Shown here one piece after another: positions 58,201 to 64,000 of a DNA stretch of 64,000 bases. Position 1 is the stretch's first letter, and every line of letters starts with the position of its first letter. The translations under genes were made by a program, and so were the position numbers. Under the pieces are notes generated by a model. It ran no database searches, was not told the DNA's origin, and worked only from the letters and a program-made list of their open reading frames with translations. The DNA comes from Panagrolaimus kolymaensis (Eukaryota > Nematoda > Chromadorea > Rhabditida > Panagrolaimidae), in NCBI GenBank assembly GCA_028622995.1, contig JAJQJQ010000027.1:1798001-1862000 (forward strand). Direction: 5' to 3'.

Positions 58201-60006
58201 GCGGCGGTTTACTTACTTCATTGGCTTTTGTTTCATCTGGTTTGGTTCAAATTCAAATAAATGTATGAAAGAAATTTAGAATTCCTAAAAATCTTAAAAC
58301 ATTTTAATTTATTTAGAAAACTCTGCCAGATTTACCACCAAATAATTATGGCTTTGTATCGGTCATGAATGCGCTAAAGCCAAATTGCTCTATTTCTGGA
58401 ATTGGAGATTATCCCTTTAGTCAACTCGATTACCAAAAAGTAAGTTTTGGGCTACACTCAAATTTTTTTTAATATATATATAATTTTTTTAAAACTTTTA
58501 GTCTTTGACAAACGATAAAAAAACAAACACTTATGAAATGCTTAAAGTCCCCGTTGGCACTGACATTACTTTTAATTTCACTCATAGCTGCAGCGGAAAT
58601 GATTATGTAAAAAGTTTTATTGCTCCAGAAATAAAAAATGGAAAAATATATAATTTAATTATTACCGAATTAGGCGGAGTGATGCTTCAAGTAAATCCAT
58701 ATAAGCCTAGAAAAGGCACCGGGGAATTTAGTCTTTCATTAACCATGGCTTTGAATGACACAAATTATGTTGGACATTTAGCTCTGTGCAAAGTGGTAAA
58801 AGATGCTAAATTTCCATGCAATCCTAGAAAACCTGCCGATTTCCATTTTTATGAAGTAAATTATAATGATGAAAAAGATACGGATTTGGATACAGTAATT
58901 CCATATGCCACGAATTATGGATTTGATCAAATTCATTTAGTTTCTGGTTATACTTTTAAAGCCATTCAACCTGGAAAGTAAGTCCACAATTTAGGGTTAA
59001 AATTAATATAATTTTCATATGTTTTTTTTAGTTGGAGTTTATGGTATATGCATAACTTAGCCAATAGTATTGGGATGCAATCTTTATCAGCTGAAGAAGT
59101 GAATATCACCAGCACGGGACATTTTGTTTCTATAACTGAGCAAGGTGGCGTGTATGCTGTTGTTTTAACTGGGGCATACAAAAGTGTAAGCTTCCTCTAA
59201 ACTAATTACATAAACTTATTTTGTCAAAAGAGCACTTTTTTAAGTGCGCTTTTTTTCGAATATTTTTGCATTGAGTGCAAAAAAATGTTTAAAAAATATA
59301 TTTTATAGTAATTTTCGTTACGAAAGTAAAAAGTTATGAAAAATATTCTAATTATATTATTAATTCTTTTTGACTTCGAAAATAAAAACTGTTTCTTAAC
59401 TTAAAATTTAATTAACTTTAATTTTCTAATTTTTGATGAAAATAAAAAATAAAGTCGTTGCAAAGAAAAAAAAATTTCGATTAAAATAATTATGACTTTA
59501 AAAAAACAAAGTTTTTTTCTTTTTAGCCTATTTATCAAGTAAATCAAATAGTCCCATCTAATAGTGTATCAATTTTATGGCAAGTTCCTCAATTTGTAAT
59601 TATTACTGTAGCAGAAATTTTATTTTCCATCACGGGCTATGAATTTGCATATTCTCAAGCTGCGCCATCCATGAAAGCTTTGGTTCAAGCTTTATGGGTT
59701 TTAACCACGGCTGTTGGAGATGCTATCATTGTTTTGATTGCCGTTTTGGATTTATTTGATAATTTAGCCATTCAATTTTTTGCTTATGCAGGTAAGAAAA
59801 TGTTATTGACTTCGCTGTGAGACTAATTACTAAAAAAATTTTGTTTTTTAGGTGCCATGTTTGTTGTTATTATTATTTTTGCTTTACTTTCAATATTTTA
59901 TTATGAATATCGAGATTATTCCGTTGATGATGACGAAGATGCCGATGATGTAAATTTAATTTTAAATGAAGAAAAAGAAATTTTATCATCAGAAATATTG
60001 CATTGA
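55219..60006 (+). CDS. PEPT-type oligopeptide transporter, paralogue 3 (821 aa)
   Basis: Exons: 55219-55261, 55357-55545, 56695-56836, 56903-57344, 57734-58128, 58181-58262, 58317-58439, 58502-58977, 59032-59185, 59527-59791, 59852-60006. The phases are the same as in the other copies; exons 5 and 8 match paralogue 1 in length (395, 476). Marks are NEFCEKFSYYGMR, GSVIADAFIGKFK, FYFSINIGS, ALYDQQGSIW and FSITGYEFAYSQAAPSMKA. Like its neighbours it has Lys70 in ExxE(K) and Asn100 in place of the TM2 histidine. The substrate glutamate of TM10 (EFAYSQA) is kept. Its last exons diverge more from copies 1 and 2 than those do from each other, and SQAAPS replaces SQAPPS. AATAAA lies at 60022. Intergenic distance to copy 2 is only 1.1 kb. 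Confidence 0.95.
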
Positions 60007-60414
60007 ATAAGCTTTAAAGTAAATAAATAAAAATTTTTTAAAATTAATTATATATTTTTTTCTTTAAGCAGAAAATAATAAAGTCTAAACATACATAGGT
60101 GGTCGAAATTAAATCGAACGATTTTCATCCTCTGAACCACGTTTCTAAGAATTGTTGTATTCTTCTTGACTTTTGAAACATAAATTTTTATATACTTTCC
60201 ATAAAGTAAAACCAAAAACAAAACAAAAAAAAAATCTAAAATTCAATACAGCATTTGTAAATCGTTCGATTCGATGTTAAACAAAAAAGTCAAAGTCCAA
60301 CTATAATAAAAAATGTGCAATTTTTTCTGTCCCTTTTTTTAAAGAAAAAAATGTTACTTCTTCTCTATTTTCGTTGATAGGTAGATCACGACCTTTATGT
60401 GATTGAGTTTCAGA

Positions 60415-60495
60415 TTAATGAATGACATTTCTTGGAATTCCATCCATGATATTTAAAATTATTTGCTCAAATTCACCATTGACAAAGATGTCTTT
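60415..60495 (-). CDS. Possible terminal exon of an unseen minus-strand gene
   Basis: After an acceptor (TTTTTTAG read on the minus strand, 60497-60496), 26 codons read KDIFVNGEFEQIILNIMDGI then PRNVIH and TAA. The composition looks coding, but no upstream exon was found before the palindromic element at 60.7 kb. Confidence 0.25.
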   Translation of the reverse strand, partial: KDIFVNGEFEQIILNIMDGIPRNVIH

Positions 60496-60740
60496 CTAAA
60501 AAATATATATTTTAAAGGTTTTAATCGAGCAAAATACACTTAAAAGTTATAATAAAGTTTGAAAAGAAAAATACGTTTTCAAGGAGATAATAAAAATAAT
60601 TTTTATGAAAACGAAGCAAAAATGGAAGCTTATTTAAAAAAAATACACGAAACGTTTCTTTGTTAAGCAATAGCTACTTCGGGAAGAAATAAAAAATTAA
60701 GAAGGCATAAATCACAAAATTTAAACGGTTACTATTAATT

Positions 60741-62131
60741 AAAGGACCATATTTATTTGCTTCTTTTTTTCAAACACGCGTTTGATTATTCGTCGCTACA
60801 GGATAACAAAATTCGTGTGAAGGCGGCAGATTTTTGCTTCTTCAAAAATTTTAAATTTTTTGTAATTTCTGGAGATTTCGCCTACATGAAGAAGGTTAAT
60901 AGCATTAATACTACCTATATTCATTACTTTCAATATATTAAGTGGTAGTAAGCTATTTCGAAGAGGAGATACATGTGCTTGCATCAAGAAATTACAAAAA
61001 ATTCAAAATTTTTGAAGAAGGAAAAATTTGCCGCCTTCACACCAGAGCTGTCGAATGTTCGAAAATCTTCGAATCGAATTTCGAAGCTTCGATTCGAAAT
61101 TCGAATTTCTTCGAATCGAATTTCGAATGTTCGGTTCGAAATTCGAAAGCTTCGAATCGAATTTCGAAGATTCGATTCGAAAAATCGAATCGAATGTTCG
61201 AAAAATTAAAGTCATTAATATAAATGAAAAAAAATTTTTATTTTGTAAAAAACTGTGAATGGAATATACATTTATGAGTTTTTAGTTGATTTTAGTAATT
61301 TTATTTCTGCACAAAGCTTTTATTTTCAATCAATCCTGCAAAATATAAATCACTATTTTTGTTCTAAGTTAATTTTGGATATTTGCAATTCTACGAAACG
61401 AGTATTTCTGCATGAATAATTATCAAAAATCCAAAAATAGTTAGAAATCAAGCTAAACATCTGTTAGCGTTAAAGACTTATGAAAAGGGAGGAAGTAGCA
61501 ATTTAACTAAAGCATTCTTGTGTTTGATAATTTTATTGTTTTTTGCCTCCAAGAAAAAATTCCTACAATTCTAAGTAAATAATACCAACAAAATTATTTT
61601 TGTGGACAAACATCCCAAACTAAAAATATTTCAAAAGAAAAAGTATTTTCGTTTTGTTGTTGAACAAAATTGCTTTTTTTATTTTGATTTTCAGTACTTT
61701 TTTGGTGAAATTTAAAGAATAAGAAAATTTTTAAGGAAAATGACTAACAAAAAGATTTTTTAGTTGAACTTTTGCAGTAAAAAAATGTTTGGCGTTAAAA
61801 ATTTTGCGCCAAAATCAAATTGATTTGAAAAGCGCCGATTCGAAAAAATTCGAAATTCGAAGGTCTCGAATTCGAATTTCGAATGTTCGATTCGAATTCG
61901 AATTTCTTCGAATCGAATTTCGAATGTTCGATTCGAAATTCGAACTTTTTGAAATTCGATTCGTTCGAAGCTTCGAAATTCGAAATTCGAAATTCGATTC
62001 GAAATTCGGTTCGAAATTCGATTCGAAATTCGAAATTCGACAGCTCTGCTTCACACGAATTTTGTTATCCTGTAGCGACGAATAATCAAACGCGTGTTTG
62101 AAAAAAAGAAGCAAATAAATATGGTCCTTTA
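60741..62131. mobile_element. Palindromic MITE interrupted by a hAT-like element
   Basis: Left arm: TTTAAAGGACCATATTTATT (approximate), TTCAAACACGCGTTTGATTA and ACAGGATAACAAAATTCGTG. The right arm after the insertion is its complement, ending near ATGGTCCTTTAAA. Inner arms GAAATTACAAAAAATTC and complement also match. Without 61043-62048 and one duplication copy the element is about 377 bp. Confidence 0.88.
61043..62048. mobile_element. hAT-like element of TTCGAA repeats, TSD CTTCACAC
   Basis: 1006 bp with ends CAGAGCTGTCGAATGTTCG and complement CAGAGCTGTCGAATTTCG. Exact 8-bp duplications CTTCACAC lie at 61035-61042 and 62049-62056. The subterminal 160-260 bases are TTCGAATTTCGAA palindromic repeats that create spurious frames rich in FESNF/RNSK on both strands. 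The AT-rich middle has no transposase. Confidence 0.94.
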
Positions 62132-62934
62132 AAAATATATAAAGAGAAAATAATCAATAGCTGACTGACAATTTATTTATACCAATAATGTTTTTCAGTG
62201 TGTTTATTCAACAAATTGTTATTGCTTCTTTTTTGTTAGTAGCACGTTTATTCGAAAAATTATTTTTTTAGGCCTTTTTTAGTTATTTTTTAATAAAGTA
62301 AAACAAAAAAAGGTTTTTCAATTTAAAAAAAAATAATGTAAAATATTGAAGAAAAAAAATAAGAGAAGGAAACAATAGTTTTTACAATTTCTCACGAATT
62401 TTGTTTTTCATTTTTTTCAATGTTTTAGGATTTAAACGGATGTTTCTCTTTTTTTGGAAAATAAACATAATTTCTTTTGATAAAATATTCTTTTTGATAA
62501 TTTTCTTTCTCTCTTTAAAAAAGCCGCAAACGCTATAATTTTTTTTTGTTCACATGAGCAAATTTTCTAAAAATAAGAAAAAGTTTTGAAAATTGCTGAT
62601 TTTTGGCTACAAAAGGGATCAACTCTTTTTTGCTATTTTAGATGTTGCAAAAATTTTTGAGGGGTGAAGTTATGTAAGCATAAAAGAAAAATCTTTTGTT
62701 TCTGTGCAAATCATGCTCCACTTTCTCGCAAAACGTGAAATATTGTAAAATAAAATGTCAAATTTTGAATGTTTTTAAATGATCTGAACTTAATTTTATG
62801 ATTTCTGTCTCCTTATTTTTTGTTTTCTCAAATAAATAGTGATCAACAAACAATTTTATTTTAAACTAAAATAAAACGTAAAATTATAAAATGAAACACA
62901 CAAAAAAGGTACAAAAAAAAATAAGCCAAAAAAA

Positions 62935-63197
62935 TTATTTAAAGCGAATAAAGCAATGTGGACCAAATTTTGTGGAATGAAGCTTCATCAGTTGGAAGAT
63001 TTCATCAGGGATCGCAACAATGGCCCACGGGGGTGGATGCGCAGCATATACAGCCCCCGGTGGGGCAGTCACAACACCCCTAAATGAATAGTTATAAGAT
63101 AAATATAAGAAAGTAATAAAAAGTTAACTTACCCCCCAAGCTCCCATAATAAAAAACAAAATAAAAACAAAAATAATAAATTTAAAACATTCATCAT
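62935..63197 (-). CDS. Small secreted protein, 69 residues, two exons
   Basis: Exon 1 is the complement of 63133-63197 and exon 2 the complement of 62935-63079; the intron is 53 bases, GT-AG, and phase 2 is kept (210 nt with TAA). Exon 1 encodes a clear signal peptide (MMNVLNLLFLFLFCFLLWEL). The mature part begins GGGVVTAPPGAVYAAHPPPW and ends HSTKFGPHCFIRFK. It has one cysteine, a Pro-rich turn region and a basic C-terminus. It could be a secreted peptide precursor; I recognise no family. Exon 2 is also open in another frame, which reads as nine cysteines in 24 residues, but that frame does not match the phase of exon 1. Confidence 0.6.
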
Positions 63198-64000
63198 CAC
63201 AGAAAAATGTTCATTAGCTGGGTTAGGGTGCTTTTACAAAGTAATTTCGATTTAAAAAAAAGAAACATGCTCGTATCAAAAATAAAACAAGGCTCTAAAT
63301 AGTTTTGCTGCAAAAAAAAACCCTGTTTCAAAAAATTATTTTTCCACAGGACATAACAACCAAAAAAGCATATTTTTTCTATTTTTTGGTAAAAGCTTTT
63401 AGAAACAAAACGAAGGTGAGCATTGCTTGATTAGAAACTATTTGAATTTACAGCGTTTATATACAGAAAATTCTGCTTGCAAAACGATAAAAATTTCTAC
63501 AAATATTTGCAATAAACATATTTCTTTTCCGGTTCAGATTTTTTTCCGCCCTTTTTCTGTGAGAACAAAAGCTTGTCTTAAAAATCATAAAAATATAATT
63601 TAAACATAATTTTATGATAAGCATTAAAACTGTTGCAAAATTTATTGTTCTCATAAGCATAAGCCTTTATTTGGGCTTGTAAAAATGGTTTTTCTTTTAT
63701 TGCTTTCTCACAAATAAATATTATTTGCAAAATCTTTTTTGAATCCGAATTTTTTTAGAGAAATACGACAGTTGTGCTTAAGAAATTTTTATTTTTTCTT
63801 ACAAAAATAAAATTCTAAAAAACTTTTTTTCTTTAAAAGCAGAAAAATAATGTAAAACATTTTTTATGATAAGTTTAAAACTCAATAATTTTTGATTTAG
63901 ATTAATTTTAAAAAAAATGGTTTTGTTGTGATTATAAAATTGGCAAAGGTTAAAAAGCTGCAAGTCAATAAGATTTTCTTTGATGTAATTATATTAAAAA
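63198..64000. other. AT-rich flank without recognised gene
   Basis: It would hold the promoter of the small secreted-protein gene (minus strand). The frame 63457-63660 is low-complexity and I do not call it. Nothing else is supported. Confidence 0.5.

Noticed and set aside
60942..62114. Overlapping frames rich in FESNF / RNSK on both strands
   Set aside because: They come from TTCGAA palindromic repeats at the ends of the hAT-like element.

Overview
This is an AT-rich eukaryotic window with multi-exon genes. Introns follow GT-AG; many are only 45-60 bases long and end in TTTTAG or TTTTCAG. The protein families seen (an innexin-like gene, which is invertebrate-type, and a tandem array of PEPT-type peptide transporters) together with the tiny introns point to a nematode, perhaps a very AT-rich Tylenchina lineage. 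That assignment is inference: no rRNA or mitochondrial marker is present. I rebuilt exon structures by reading splice sites and checking that reading phase is kept across every junction.

Region 1 (1-16 kb) is dominated by mobile DNA. It starts with the 3' part of a cysteine-rich gene (477-1413) and a decayed innexin-like gene (2469-4022). The latter is cut by an 8.6-kb DNA transposon (about 4023-12623) with inverted arms of roughly 0.95 kb. The transposon carries one phase-consistent ten-exon gene (6556-11376; 1434 residues). Its C-terminal two thirds look like an RNase H-fold transposase with a C2H2 finger; its N-terminus looks like a secreted/membrane protein. Probable exons of the interrupted gene resume at 12624.

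Region 2 (16.8-30 kb) is a single ten-exon minus-strand gene encoding an unrecognised 563-residue protein with a signal peptide (30014 down to 16850). Its introns hold several hAT-like elements with exact 8-bp target duplications, a 1.6-kb non-autonomous LTR element with two 224-bp LTRs that read as identical, and several palindromic MITEs.

Region 3 (30-38.5 kb and 44.5-48.6 kb) is repeat-rich spacer. A degraded segment of about 2-3 kb recurs in direct orientation upstream of the first two transporter genes and contains a conserved relic exon. One copy is interrupted by a TA-flanked MITE that is absent from the other.

Region 4 (38.6-60 kb) has three tandem plus-strand proton-coupled oligopeptide transporter (POT/PEPT) paralogues of 817, 815 and 821 residues. 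All have 11 exons, and most exon lengths are identical. A block of about 200 bp in exon 8 is nearly identical in all three, which suggests gene conversion. All three carry substitutions at positions tied to proton coupling in mammalian PEPT1.

Region 5 (60-64 kb) has a palindromic element with a 1-kb hAT element nested inside it, and a two-exon minus-strand gene for a 69-residue secreted protein. I saw no tRNA, rRNA or CRISPR array.
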